Shown in pieces: positions 21,907 through 32,863 of a stretch of DNA of 64,000 bases. The position numbers were made by a program, and so were the translations under genes. Every line of letters begins with the position of its first letter. The first letter of the stretch is position 1. Under the pieces are notes generated by a model. The model worked only from the letters and a program-made list of their open reading frames with translations. It was not told the DNA's origin and searched no databases. The DNA comes from Anthonomus grandis grandis. Taxonomy: Eukaryota; Arthropoda; Insecta; Coleoptera; Curculionidae. The stretch covers positions 9,920,001 through 9,984,000 of the forward strand of contig NC_065556.1 in NCBI RefSeq assembly GCF_022605725.1, given 5' to 3'.

Positions 21907-22329
21907 CAGCAATTTTGCGCGATGTTTAGTGATTAAATTGACTCGCAATTTGCTAAAATGACAAGCGTGTAAACTAGTGCGCGTATTTCGAGTGCTGTTA
22001 TCGTAATGCGGGGATACGAAGGCAATTTTATTGGACAACTAATGATAATCTACCAAGTAAGCCTTAAATTTTTTTTTATTCTTGTTTTTATGATTGTAGA
22101 CAGTTGTGTCTTGTGATTCTTTATAATTGTTTGTTTTTTTAAGTCGAACGGGAATGCCATTTTGATAAAATTGATAAGCATGCCAGAATGCCATGCTTAT
22201 CAATTTTATATATTTATTTTAAATTGACAATATTATACATAACTAAGCAAACTCTTCTATAATAATATTGGGTTATGTCTTTAAACTGGGAAAGGACTAA
22301 TAAAACTTCACTGTAATTTAAACAAAGGG

Positions 22330-23361
22330 CTATAAATCATGCCAAAAGGGCTATAAAAAAGGTCGTCTCAAAAAACCCGGAAACAAGAATCGATATTACG
22401 GACAATTAAGTAGAGTTATTCAATGAAACGATAGCCTTTATCAAGCAAAAGAATCAAACTAAGGATGTATTCCTTTTTATTAGAGATAAAGTAGTTAGGG
22501 CATTTGAGATATTAAAAGATCCATATAAAGTACCATTAAACTGTAAAAAAAATTGATCCGTTAGTTTTGGACGAGAATTATGTATCATCAAGCGACGAAG
22601 AAGAAACAAATATGCCTTAATCAAATTTAGAGTTTTTTCATTTAGCTAGCAAAATAGTAGTTAGGAGTTTAATAGCTCACATGACACTCATGACAAGCTA
22701 CATCATAACTTTTAGATGCTCTTACATTACTTAATGAAAATTCGGGCGATTATGGAGTAAACGCAGTAGCCTACGTTAAAACACGACTCACAAGTAAGAC
22801 TCAAGGTTTCATAACTACCGAAGCATCCCTTGCGGAAATTATAAACACTTTGGGTTCAAAAATTAAAGGAGAGAGTTCACAGCTGTCAACAACAAACTAT
22901 TAAATTTTAGGTAACATTCTAGAGATACTATAAGTTATGCTTCGTATATTGAATCTCTAGCTAAAAAACTAAAAATGTCATATATTAGCGAGGGTGTTCC
23001 CGCCGATGTCGCAGTAAAGTATTCTACTGATCAAACAGTAGGAGCCTTAGCTCAAAATGCTAGTTCCCTAAAGGGGTTGGGTAGCTGTAGAGGGAGGTAC
23101 ATTTACCAGATTACAGGAGGTTGTCAATAAATTTATAAATATAGAAAATAACGCCCAGGCGTCAGCTTTGAACGTTTTTTATGCTAATTCAGGTTAAAAT
23201 AATTTTAGAAATAATAACATTTTTTTTTATAATAATAAAGGTAGGCGATCTAATAACAATAATAATTATTATTACAACAATAATACGAGTAGCAGGTATA
23301 ATAGTGACAGACAAACTAATATGAATAGAGCCAACAACGCATTTCACAGGTCAGGGAAGTA
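22330..23361 (+). pseudogene. gag of mdg1-like element, degraded
   Basis: Readable islands include FIKQKNQTKDVFLFIRDKVV near 22440, SYIESLAKKLKMSYISEGVP near 22940-23000, and AVKYSTDQTVGALAQNAS near 23010-23070. A low-complexity Asn/Tyr/Arg C-terminus (about 23230-23361) ends FHRSGK then a stop. Stops and shifts separate these parts. No zinc knuckle was seen, which fits a lineage whose Gag ends in a basic Asn-rich tail. Confidence 0.65.
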
Positions 23362-23483
23362 AGCACAATACCCGACCAGGAAAACGAAATGGATCCCCAA
23401 ACCGGAAGGTTGGGGGACATCTCATAAATAATGTATTTAACATGAACCTCTGCTTTTCCAAATTTATTCTATTTTTTACAGAA

Positions 23484-23778
23484 ATGACTGATCAGGAAAA
23501 CACTTTCTTAATCGATACTGGTGCAGATATTTCTATATTTAAAAATGACACAATTTTCCAAACAAATTTATAAATTCACACATCCCTAAAAAACTTAAAA
23601 GCGTAACAGACGAAGTTATCACAACTTCAGGTATTGCAAGAACGGTTATTTCTGTTAATGGAGACGAAGTTGAACATTCTTTTCACGTAGCAGATTCGTC
23701 TTTTCCGATTCAGATGCAATATTGGGTCGAGATTTTATTGCTAAATTCCAATGTAATTTAAACTATTCAGATTGAACT
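23484..23778 (+). pseudogene. aspartic protease region (mdg1-like element)
   Basis: Contains MTDQENTFLIDTGADISIF, with the DTGA active site of retropepsins about ten residues in. The frame breaks about 25 codons later. The next 200 bases hold protease-like sequence in other frames before the open RT frame begins at 23779. Confidence 0.75.
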
Positions 23779-24408
23779 ATGACTATTAGGCTAAATAATA
23801 ATATTATTATACCAATTCAAAATAGTATTTCTGAAGACTCTATAGTAATTCCGGCTAGGTATGAGGAACTAAGAAAGATAAATAGCCTACAATTTGTTAA
23901 AGAAGATTTAGTAGTAGAAAATGCGGAACTGGGTCCTGGTATCTTTGTTGCGAGAACCATTATCTCAAAAAATTCCCCTATTGTTAAGATTATTAATACA
24001 ACAAGCGCAAACGTTACACTTAATAATATTCAGCTAAAAACGACAAGCCTAGCAGAATTTAACATCTATAAAATCGATACAGAATATAACGATAGAAAGT
24101 CTAATTTCCTGAAGCAGCTTAATGTTAAAGATGTTCCTGGGTTGGTCAAAGAAAAATTATTTAACTTATGCAACGAATTTTCAGATATTTTTGCCCTAAA
24201 GTCAGATAAAATAATAGTTAACAACTTTTATCAACAAGAACTCCGACTAACTGATAGGTCACTCGTGTATATTAAATATTATAGAATTTCGCATGCCCAA
24301 AAAGAAGAGATAAATAAACAAGTCAATAAATTACTTAAACAAAATATCATAGAGCCATCAATCTCCAACTATAATAACCCAGTTTTGCTGGTACCCAAAA
24401 AATATTAG
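23779..24408 (+). pseudogene. protease-RT linker and RT N-terminus (mdg1-like), open but truncated
   Basis: An open 209-codon frame. It reads through the linker (VIPARYEELRKINS... NAELGPGIFVARTI) and a helical region (NEFSDIFALKSDKI), then into the RT fingers with KYYRISHAQKEEINKQVNKL and IIEPSISNYNNPVLLVPKK. The stop at 24406-24408 falls where RT should continue toward motif A. It is the best preserved part of the element. Confidence 0.85.
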
Positions 24409-25402
24409 ATCAGCTAGGAAGAGCTCGGTGGTTTTCAGTAATTGATAGTAAATGTAAATGTTGTAATTTAACGGTTAATTGATGGTAATTGATTGAATTT
24501 ACGTTTTGGACTTGACTTAGTTAGCCCAAACAGCTTTCAGCGGATGATGTCAATGACATTCTCGGGCATTACCCCTGAAAGAACTTTTTTATATATATAG
24601 ATGATCTTATCGATTCCGTTGTTATGAAAATCATCATTTTTAAAACCTGTATACAGTTTTTGAAACATGCAGAAAATTTAACTTAAAATTAAATCCTGAA
24701 AAGTGCAAATTCTTTAAAAATGAAGTAACATATCTAGGTCACAAAATAACAAAAAAAAGGTATATTACCCGACGATAGTAAATATGACATCATAAATAAG
24801 CATCCATCACCTAAAACTGCTGACGAGGTCAAGCAGCTCGTTGCCTTCACCCACAACCATTGCTGATTTCTAACTAGGTTTGCAGAAATATCAGCTCCTT
24901 TTAATAAATTAATTAGAAAAAATATTACTTTTACATGGACGCCAGATTGTCAAAAATCTTTTGATGAATTAAAAAAATCTTTAACTTTATCTAAAATATT
25001 GCAATATCCTGATTTTACGAAACCATTTACAATAACAACAGATGCCTCAAATGCGCTGCTGTTCTTTCACAATTTAAAAAAAAAATTAATGGCAACGATT
25101 TGCCAGTGGCGTACGCCTCCCGGCCATTACCTAAGGGAGAGTCCAATAAACCAGCCATTCTACAAGAATTAACAGTAGTTAATTCTTGTAAATTGGACAA
25201 TTAAGCATTTTCATTGCTATATTTATAGTACAAAATTTTTAGTGCATACAGATCATAGACCGCTTGAATATTTATTTTCGATGAAAAATCCTTCATCTAA
25301 GCTTACGAGAATCAGACTAGACCTAGAAAAATATAATTTCGATATTGAATACGTAAAAGGTATGCAAAACGTTTTTGCCGATGCTCTTAGTGGAAGTAGT
25401 TA
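24409..25402 (+). pseudogene. RT palm and RNase H remnant (mdg1-like)
   Basis: Frame-hopping islands include FSGITPERTFLYI and, in the next frame, FIYIDDLIDS (the catalytic box, about 24585-24620). RNase H islands are PFTITTDASNA (about 25030), LPVAYASRPLPKGESNK (about 25090), HTDHRPLEYLFSMKNPSSKL (about 25250) and YVKGMQNVFADALS (about 25350-25390). At least five frame changes occur. Confidence 0.8.
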
Positions 25403-25901
25403 GTATTCATGAACTTCAAGACGTTCATAGAGACATTATTGAATCTCACATTCGGTATGGCTTGCCTTTTTGGGGTTAAACCAATAAGGGGCTACTTAAC
25501 ATTGTCTTTGTTATTCAAAAAAAAAGCAGTTAGGTACCTGTGTTCTGCTAAGTTAAGATGCATGCAATGCTATGTTTTGTTCATTGTTTTGTCAATTTTT
25601 GAAATTATTGAAGTATTTTTGATTTGTTTTTTTAGCTTGTAGGATGTTTGTACACAAGATTATTCTTACGTAATATAGCACATTTTCTTTCTTTATTTCT
25701 TTTATTATTCAGGTATTAGCCATTACTCGATCTATGTCTAGAATTACCGAACCAATTAATAAACCGGTGTTGTAACCACCAATATTAAAAGCATCTGTGT
25801 AAGAAGCAGTGAGTAATGTTGACATTATTAAATTACCGTCACGACATTTCTTCTTCTTACTTGGAAAAATAATCTCGATTTAATTTTAATAATTAATTTT
25901 A

Positions 25902-25937
25902 TTTTATAAAATTGGCGTCGGCGCCAATTTTATAAAA
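25902..25937. other. perfect 16-bp inverted repeat (hairpin)
   Basis: TTTTATAAAATTGGCG, four bases TCGG, then CGCCAATTTTATAAAA. Both arms match exactly. It lies between the RNase H and integrase remnants of the mdg1-like element. Confidence 0.9.
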
Positions 25938-25989
25938 AAGTCTCATGAATGCCAAGCAAACAAAATTAAAATTAAACTCGATGAACCAC

Positions 25990-26752
25990 TAGCAATTAAT
26001 TACCCCAACCCCTCAAAAGCCTTTTATTATTGTCTGTATAGACACAATCGGCAGATTTCCCAAATCTGACGACGGTTTCGAATATGCGGTAACTATGCGA
26101 ACTAACAAAATACGTAGTAATCATTCCAATAGCAGATAAACAAGCTTCAACTATTGCAGAAGCTATTGTTAAAAATTTCATTCTTATTTATGGTCAAATG
26201 CGAGAAATTAGGACAGATATGGGAACCGAATATAAAAACCAGGTAGGTCTATTTGAAAATGTAACTAAATTCCTAAAAATAGATCATAAAATTTCAAAAA
26301 ACAGCTTATCACAGCCAAACAGTTGGAGGCTGTGAATGAAATCATCGCGTTTTATATGAATATTTAAGCATGTACATTAATGATTTAAAACCAGACTGGT
26401 CTACATGGACTCGATACTGCGCATTTTGTTACAACACGACACCAAGTTCTTATCATGATTTTACCCCGTTCGAGCGCGTATTTGGGAAAAAAATCATTGT
26501 ACAATGATACAAATAGATGCATATGATCAAGAATTTCGTTATAAGCTACAATTAGTACATAAAAGGGCAGGGGAATTTCTTAAACGAGCAAAGCTGGACA
26601 GAAAAGACCAACTTGACATAAACGCAAGTAACATCCCTAGAACAGCCTTTATAGCTGACTATGCAATTGTACTATATAAATACAATCTTCAACATTTGTC
26701 GCCTGTCAAAGCTGAGTCGCCGTTCGTGATAATTGTTCACCATAGTAATTAG
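25990..26752 (+). pseudogene. integrase remnant (mdg1-like)
   Basis: Begins after a HECQANKIKIKLDEP zinc-finger remnant near 25945. The core gives a CIDTIGRFPKSDDGFEYAVT region (first Asp), then ILIYGQMREIRTDMGTEYKN (second Asp) and VFGKK near 26480 in shifting frames. An open 82-codon frame, 26504-26752, holds the C-terminal part (DAYDQEFRYKLQLVHKRAGE and SPVKAESPFVIIV). It is inactive as it stands. Confidence 0.75.
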
Positions 26753-27302
26753 TAAAAAACCCTTTTGTAACGTAGTTAGTCCTATTAGTAAAATAAATCT
26801 TTTTTAAAAGAAGCTCCGCAGGTCTTGTCATTTAACTCGCAAAAGTATCAAATTTGAGCCCAAGTGATTTACTTCCGGTTACAAATGAAAGTCGGCATAA
26901 ATTTGACTCGTGGTACAATGGTTTTTTTTCAGTTATCGGCACAGAAAGCCCAAACTGCACTATAAAGGAGGATAAGGGAAAATGAATTACTTTACAGAAA
27001 AACCGCGTGAGAAAATATTATTATGTATAAATAAGATTAATTTGATGTTGTTGTAGTTAGTTATATTATATTCATGTACTTATAAATTATTGTTTATGTA
27101 CCTATGTGGGTATTTTTATGTAAGAAATTTAATCATGTATATTGGACTTTGCAAAGTCGTAAGCTTATAGGTATTTTAGTTTTTTAGTAGTTAAGCCTAA
27201 TTTAATGAATTAGTAGGTAATACAAGTAATAAATGTAATTCCACATTTTAAAGATTTTAATGTTTTTTATATTGTCCAAAGAATTACCTTTACAAGAGGG
27301 TA

Positions 27303-27585
27303 TGATATAAAGAAATTATTAATAATATTAGGCAAATTCTTTTAAGCCAAAGTAGGTTACATTTTTATTGTAAACATTAATAGTTTAGTCGCAATATTTA
27401 CTCGACCTTTGTAGTTTTATAGCAGCTATTTGCAAAATAAGCTATATAGCGGCTCGTGTCTAATAAGGTAACTATGACGTTGTTCAATTACCTTTATGTA
27501 TGGAATTATTTTCACTTCATTTAATAAACAGTTTTACGTAGGGAATGGTCTTTATTTTACCTGCCCTAAGTATCGAGTTATTACA
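27303..27585 (+). repeat. 3' LTR of mdg1-like element
   Basis: Starts TGATATAAAG after a purine tract and ends TTATTACA, so it has the canonical TG...CA ends. It is longer than the 5' LTR by a block around TTCACTTCATTTAATAAACA near 27510-27530, which also holds an AATAAA signal. Confidence 0.88.
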
Positions 27586-27605
27586 CACAGTTCAATTTTA
27601 AGGGC

Positions 27606-27760
27606 AAGAGAAATGGAGGTGAGGAGGCGATTGATAGAACTTTATCAAATCTAAAATTAAAAATTAAACGTCCTCCTGTATATCTAGATTAACGTGTTTT
27701 TGTTTTTAAAAAGTTATTAAGGGTCGTTCGGTTTGAAATGAAAGCACTGTATGTAGCGAA
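27606..27760 (+). mobile_element. family Y terminal fragment (copy C)
   Basis: Matches the end of family Y copy A (7436-7566): GAGGAGGCGATTGATAGAAC, AAATTAAACGTCCTCCTGTA and GAAATGAAAGCACTGTA correspond block by block. Only about 150 bp of one end are present, next to the mdg1-like 3' LTR. Confidence 0.7.
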
Positions 27761-27921
27761 CTAATCATTACCAGAATTATTTTTTATATATTGTACTCTT
27801 TCTACTATTCGACTAGGTGTGAATTGAAACACTCGTCCGCCAAAATAGTCAACGGATTTATTACACACCTATACATCAAACACAACAACTTAAAGAGTAC
27901 TAGAAGTACTTATTTACACTG

Positions 27922-28280
27922 CATTACAAATAAATTTAATACTTACCATATAGTAAATTAGAACGTTAAGTTCATATTTTATTGTTTACATAATTTAGAT
28001 ATATGAATTTAACTTAATTAATTCTTGCACTTAAGGTTTCTGTATTGCTAATTTTTTTGATACTTTTACTTGATACTTAAATTGAACTACCTACATTTTC
28101 TTCTCGACCTGCCTTTGTATTCTATTACCTATTTTTACTTCCTTCTTATCAATCCTCTTCCTTATTAATTGTTATTCGAAAATATGCAAACAATATACTT
28201 TACCTGTGCGAGAGAGATGCAAGACAGATTAAGAAAAAAGACCACCAAAAATTTGTGCGGATAGTGCGACTATAGTTTAG
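27922..28280 (-). repeat. repeat family Z, inverted copy
   Basis: Reverse-complement counterpart of 20880-21226. On the minus strand it continues past the shared part into a stretch with AATAAATCCGTTGACTATT, a possible polyadenylation signal, so Z may be part of an LTR. Class unknown. Confidence 0.75.
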
Positions 28281-28327
28281 GTGAAGTTACTAGGGCAAGT
28301 ATCTAAACTAAAAACGTTTAGCACGCA

Positions 28328-28537
28328 AGTTAAACAACAAGGAGACAACTCCCGGTATTTGTTTAAAAAAAAACAATTTTATTGAGAACGTTATAAACTA
28401 ACTTGATTGAGTCTCTGAATCTAATTCTGATTGAAAATGTATAAATGGTTTATATTTATAAATACAGATTGATTACTTAGCATAATATAAAATAAACACA
28501 GGGACGGCATAAGGTGCCGGGTTGAGTACCCGTAACT
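28328..28537 (-). repeat. 3' LTR of errantivirus 2
   Basis: Read on the plus strand it runs from AGTTAAACAACAAGG to GAGTACCCGTAACT, with the AGTTA/TAACT ends that errantiviral LTRs show. In minus-strand sense it directly follows a GGAGGGAGG polypurine tract. Length 210 bp. No partner LTR was found in the window. Confidence 0.8.
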
Positions 28538-28562
28538 CCTCCCTCCTAAGAGATGGGGTGAG

Positions 28563-30160
28563 TTATATGACAATAAAGCGTAGACTCTGTAGGGTTTCCT
28601 CTTCGTCGTTAGTGGTTATTGTAGCTTTGTTCACTGGTAGTCTGTTCCTGGCCTGGATACATTTTTTCAACTTGGTCAGCAACAGGTAGGCAGCAATACT
28701 TGTCAACACAATGTACAGGATAATGGTCCATAGACTGATTTTTTTAATATGGACTCCTTGGGTTGGTTTCATTTCGGTTTCTGGCTTAGATGTCCATCAT
28801 GGTGTGTATGTTCTTCAGCTCATCAAAGTTCAGACTATCGAGTTCGAAGGGTGGCAAATCGATAGCATTAGGGCTAACCTCAAGTCTAATGTCAGCTTGG
28901 GCAGCTCAATATTGTGAAATTGGTTGTTGTTGTCATGTGAGTTTCTGATTTGAAAGTCTTGGATTTGGATAGTACAACTAGGGTTCATTTCAAGGACAAA
29001 AGTACCTTGGATTGGTATATTGTCTTTATTGGGGCCACATTGCTTTACAGCTACGGTTTTGGACGGTGAAACTATAATCCATTTTTCTCGTTCCAGTTTC
29101 TGGATCTTCAATGTCTTAACCTAAGTCTGAATGGCTCAGCAATTTGAAGGGTGTTTTGAATATAGCAGCATCTTCACCTCGCATGGCGGATTCTCAGAGA
29201 CGCTAAAAGAGCTGTTTTCTTTGCAAGGGTTTTTTCAATGCCAAAAAGTTTTTCAACTTTTGGCATTGAACAGTATATATGAATGTTCATTAAGGATAAG
29301 GTATTGGCTTTGAGGGATAATTAGTTGAAACATGAAATTTAATGGTACGGGTAGAGGCGATATATTAAATAATTTTCGAGCTCTACACTCTTTGTCTAAC
29401 CCTTAATTTCGACAATCTTTTCAAACAATAAAATATTTTCTAGAGTAGCTGCAAATGGTAATTTAGTTTTACTTAAATTAGGGCCAATTAATTTAATTTC
29501 ATTTAATAGTTCTTTTGGATCGATAATTCAGCTGTGAAAAACATTAAGTTTTGAAAATGTTATGGCTATTTCGATGCTATCCAATATATTGTAAATATTT
29601 TGATATGCATTTATTACCACCAATTCTAAGTTATTAATTATATTCTCTAAAATTCGCTAATTGTGTGACAAATTTTTTACCAATATTCTCAAAGTGTGCA
29701 ATAGATTTTTGAGCTATAGTTATGTGCTTTTTTAAAATCAATTTAAATGAGTTTTGACTATTTAAGATTTCTAAAATTGCTTTGTCATATTTTTCAGCAT
29801 CTTCTTGGGCAAGATTACCAGTTATAGATTTTACTACAGAACTTAATGCATTAATCCATTAAGAGGGATTAATTTGTTCTATTTGTAAATTTACTTTTGT
29901 TTTTAGAGAGTTTACAAGATGAAAGGAGTTTAAGAAGGAGTCATTGTCAAAAATTATGCTAATTGAATTTTTGAAACGTTAATTCTAAATATTTTGTTTC
30001 CCGAATAATGTCACTTACATCAAAAATGTGTACAAAAGACCAATAGTCGGTTGTATTTTGGGCATTACCAAGTTTAAGTGGTAGTACTCCAGGATTCTGA
30101 TTGAGTTTATGAAATATTGGAGGGTTTAGTTCTGCTCCGGCGAGGGTAAGCATTCCGTAA
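28563..30160 (-). pseudogene. envelope-like gene of errantivirus 2, degraded
   Basis: The N-terminal part, frame 30153-29959, contains LPLKLGNAQNTTDYWSFVHI, the start of the receptor-facing subunit in this family. The middle (about 29950-29400) is broken by stops. Frame 29111-28830 holds the Cys-containing membrane-proximal ectodomain. Frame 28772-28563 carries one hydrophobic transmembrane helix (SLWTIILYIVLTSIAAYLLL) and a charged tail. Such proteins resemble baculovirus F-type fusion proteins. The many interruptions mean no functional product. Confidence 0.75.
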
Positions 30161-30385
30161 CAACAGGGGATGTTCTTAATTCTTTTACATGAATAGTTGT
30201 TACTTTTTTTGTCTGTTTATTTTTTACTTTTACTTTATTATGTTGAAGCAGTTGTAAAATTTCCTAAGGGCTCTTAATTTTTTTGTCTTTTTGTTCCTAG
30301 CGTTGTTTACCATATAAACAGTTTGACCTACTTTAAATTGCGTTTGGTCTGGTCCGGCAGTGTTATGTTTTTCGACAATTTTTCT

Positions 30386-31135
30386 TTAATTTTGATTGAT
30401 TTGGTTTGGGACTTTTTGGTAAATATGTTTAACTTTTTGTTCATGATTGTTCACATAATCGTTATAAAAATTGGGTTCAATAATATCGCAAGGGTCTCCG
30501 TAATTTGTGTGACCAAGTGTCAGTTCAAAGGGGGTGAATTTTGTTGCTGAATGTATAGAATTATTGTAAGCAATAATTGCGTAGTTCATTAAAGATGTTA
30601 CCTTATCCGATTTGTGTTTGTGTCTAAGAATTCTTAAGTGTTCTATTAGTGTGGAATAAAATCTTTCAACTGGTAAATTAGATTCATGATGAAGAGGTGT
30701 GGTAAAATGTGTTTTAATTTTGTGTGATTTTAATAATTCTTGTACCGTATCATTTTTGAATTCGGAACCATTGTCCATTACTATTTTTCGGGGAATGCCG
30801 TAAAATGAAAAATATTTTATAAGAGCATTAGCTATTTCAATAGCAGTTTATCCAAAAATTGGAACTGCTTGTCCAAATTTGTAAATGGGTCGATTAATGT
30901 TAGAAAATCCTGACTGTCAAATTTAAATACGTCAATATGAATAACTTCGAAGGGTTTTCCTATTATTTCCCTTAAAACAAGAGGTGCATAAGGCTTACTT
31001 ATAAAATATTTAGTAAGCTAACATATTTCACAGTCGTTAATAAAATTATTAACATCAGTTTTCATGGAAGGTCAAAGGTAATTTCTTTTCAGATGTTCTA
31101 GAGTTTCATTGATTCCTCTATGTCTAAAAATAACG
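30386..31135 (-). pseudogene. integrase fragment (errantivirus 2)
   Basis: Frame 30778-30386 begins MDNGSEFKNDTVQELL (second catalytic Asp). It continues with LPVERFYSTLIEHLRIL (catalytic Glu), YAIIAYNNSIHSATKFTPFE and LTLGHTNYGDP. The upstream minus-strand sequence (31135-30780) has the zinc-finger part (INDCEIC) and IHIDVFKFDSQDFLTLIDPF with the first Asp, in other frames. Truncated at its 5' side. Confidence 0.85.
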
Positions 31136-31558
31136 GAGATATGCCGCAAAAGTACCCAAAATGGGACACCCTGTACATCCTTACAATAACTATTTAGGAA
31201 ATATATACAATTCAATAATTCAGATAAGAAAAGAAAAAATTATAATTTTGAAGAATAAAAAGAAAATACAAATATATAAGGGTAGGCAATACAGTCACCG
31301 ACTAACAACAAAACGTGAGCGTGGGGGGAGAAAACTAAGATTAGAACTGTATAAAATTAGTGCATAAGTTAGTCATAGGTATCAAGTTTAGATTTATTAT
31401 AGTTGCTTTGTATTTTGTATATTCCAAACTATCACACAATCCTCAAACAAGGAATAAATCACTACAAATACATTGTTCTTGCAAAAACAATGTTTTAATA
31501 CATTTATTAAAGGTATAATACGAATGCATGGTACAAACATTAACGTCCCTCCAATAGA

Positions 31559-31665
31559 TGTAGAAGTGAAGTATAGCGGGTTAAGGACAGAAATCAAACC
31601 TCAAGATTTGAAATTAGCCGACGTTTCGACGTTTATTTACGTCTTTTTCAAGGCTGAAAAAGATA
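31559..31665 (-). repeat. Penelope pseudo-LTR, inverted copy
   Basis: Exact reverse complement of 32742-32848 across all 107 bp. It contains the ACGTCGAAACGTCGGC word in minus-strand sense. Confidence 0.9.
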
Positions 31666-31683
31666 TAAATTTTTTTTTTAAGA

Positions 31684-32278
31684 AATAACAATTACCCCAC
31701 AACATTAGTAAATAGAGTTATCAATAATTTTAAACTTTTAACAGATACACAACTGGTAAGGAATAAAGAAACAAAATATTTCAGATTTCCATATGTAAAA
31801 TCATTTTCAGAACAAATCCAACGACATATCCGTGAAAAAAATTACAATTTTAAACTGGCTTTTTACAACATTAACTCAAGCAGTGTATTGTTTTCCCAAT
31901 TAAAAGATCGTACTCCCCTTGAGTTGAGCTCAGGTTTGGTATACCGTATACCTTGTCGTAATTGTGAACAGTGTTATATAGGTATCACTAGGCAGCATTT
32001 AAAGAACAGACTATATCAGCATCAATATGATTGTAGAGTCATAAATATGAACAAAAAAGATAAGACCGCTTTAGCACAGCATTTAGCACTATTCCACAGG
32101 GCATAACTTCAATTTTGATGATGTTAGCATAGTTGATAGAGAGAGGCACTATCTTAAACGCAATATCAGTGAAATGATACACATCCAACTGCATAATTCT
32201 GTTAATCACCGAACCGATACTCAGGGCCGAAGTACACAATATAATCACATTTTAAAGCTGTATAAATCCAAACTGTAA
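31684..32278 (+). pseudogene. RT C-terminal linker and GIY-YIG endonuclease (Penelope-like)
   Basis: About 31770-31890 reads FRFPYVKSFSEQIQRHI and LAFYNINSSSVLFSQLKDRT, the RT-to-endonuclease linker. Then GLVYRIPCRNCEQCYIGITR follows, carrying the GIY-YIG signature and a CxxC pair that PLE nucleases often have. Next come QHLKNRLYQHQYDC (catalytic Arg region) and TALAQHLALFHR. A one-base shift near 32100 separates this from the last part, DDVSIVDRERHYLKRNISEM plus an HIQLH segment and the stop at 32276-32278. The catalytic Glu region (ERHYLKR...E) is thus present but out of frame. Confidence 0.85.
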
Positions 32279-32749
32279 AGTACTTAACTTTTCAACGAGC
32301 CCAGGTAATATTAAACCTATTTTACAGACATAAAAAGAATGTGCATCATTCCTGCTTTATAACAATAAATTCTGCGTACAGTTACTACTAAACACTGACT
32401 TAGAAGGTGCTATTTTTTACTATAATTATTATACGTACTACTTATTCATTGTGAATCAATCTGTGATATAAGCCAATTTTATTTTATGTATACTGTGTGT
32501 TTTTTTTGGTTTTACTTAATGGTTGTGCTGCATATTTTAAAGTATAACAATCGTATCTGTGGTGTATGTATGATGGAGATGTTATTAGGTTTTAATTATT
32601 ACGTAAACCTCTAATGTAAATTTGGTAAGTCATCTTAATTTTAACTTTTATGCTTTGTTCTCCGTTTTATTTGTGTTTTTGTTTGGTGGTTTCTTAACTA
32701 TTATATTAATAACTATTGCTTTCACCATTTTGTAGCAATTGTATCTTTT

Positions 32750-32790
32750 TCAGCCTTGAAAAAGACGTAAATAAACGTCGAAACGTCGGC
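32750..32790 (+). ncRNA. hammerhead-ribozyme-like motif in Penelope terminal repeat (degenerate)
   Basis: In the terminal repeat the order is CTTGAAA, a GACGT/ACGTC stem around a 6-nt loop, then GAAACGTC. This is the arrangement core box, stem II, GAAA of hammerhead ribozymes reported in Penelope-like elements. The first box departs from CTGANGA, so activity is doubtful. The same motif is present inverted at 31617-31657. Confidence 0.4.
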
Positions 32791-32863
32791 TAATTTCAAA
32801 TCTTGAGGTTTGATTTCTGTCCTTAACCCGCTATACTTCACTTCTACATGTATAATACGAATG

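Larger units (their letters stand above)
21235..27585 (+). mobile_element. mdg1-like Ty3/gypsy LTR retrotransposon, degraded
   Basis: Two related LTRs (21235-21484 and 27303-27585) enclose a small membrane ORF, gag, protease, RT, RNase H and integrase on the plus strand in gypsy order, with no envelope gene. A purine tract ending AAGAGGGTA abuts the 3' LTR. The Gag phrase AYISDG/TYISEGVPADVAVKYST type and the VLAITRS motif before integrase are features I associate with the mdg1 lineage. Pol contains many stops and shifts; only the RT N-terminal part (23779-24408) is open. The LTRs differ at many positions, pointing to an old insertion. Confidence 0.88.
28328..31135 (-). mobile_element. errantivirus-like element 2, 3' half
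   Basis: On the minus strand, integrase pieces (31135-30386) are followed by an envelope-like gene (about 30160-28563), a purine tract (AGGAGGGAGG type) and an LTR (28328-28537) with AGTTA...TAACT ends. Gag, protease, RT and the 5' LTR are missing. The truncation lies beside a short ACACCCTGTA-ended fragment at about 31136-31175. It is less well preserved than element 3. Confidence 0.85.
31527..32850 (+). mobile_element. Penelope-like element, 5'-truncated insertion
   Basis: A 13-bp direct repeat, TATAATACGAATG (31514-31526 and 32851-32863), flanks the insertion. Inside, a 107-bp sequence at the left (31559-31665) is present as an exact inverted copy at the right (32742-32848). Between them is the end of an RT-linker and a GIY-YIG endonuclease on the plus strand. 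Terminal repeats in inverted orientation around truncated copies, and a GIY-YIG nuclease after RT, are typical of Penelope-like elements. RT itself is nearly all missing. Confidence 0.9.
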
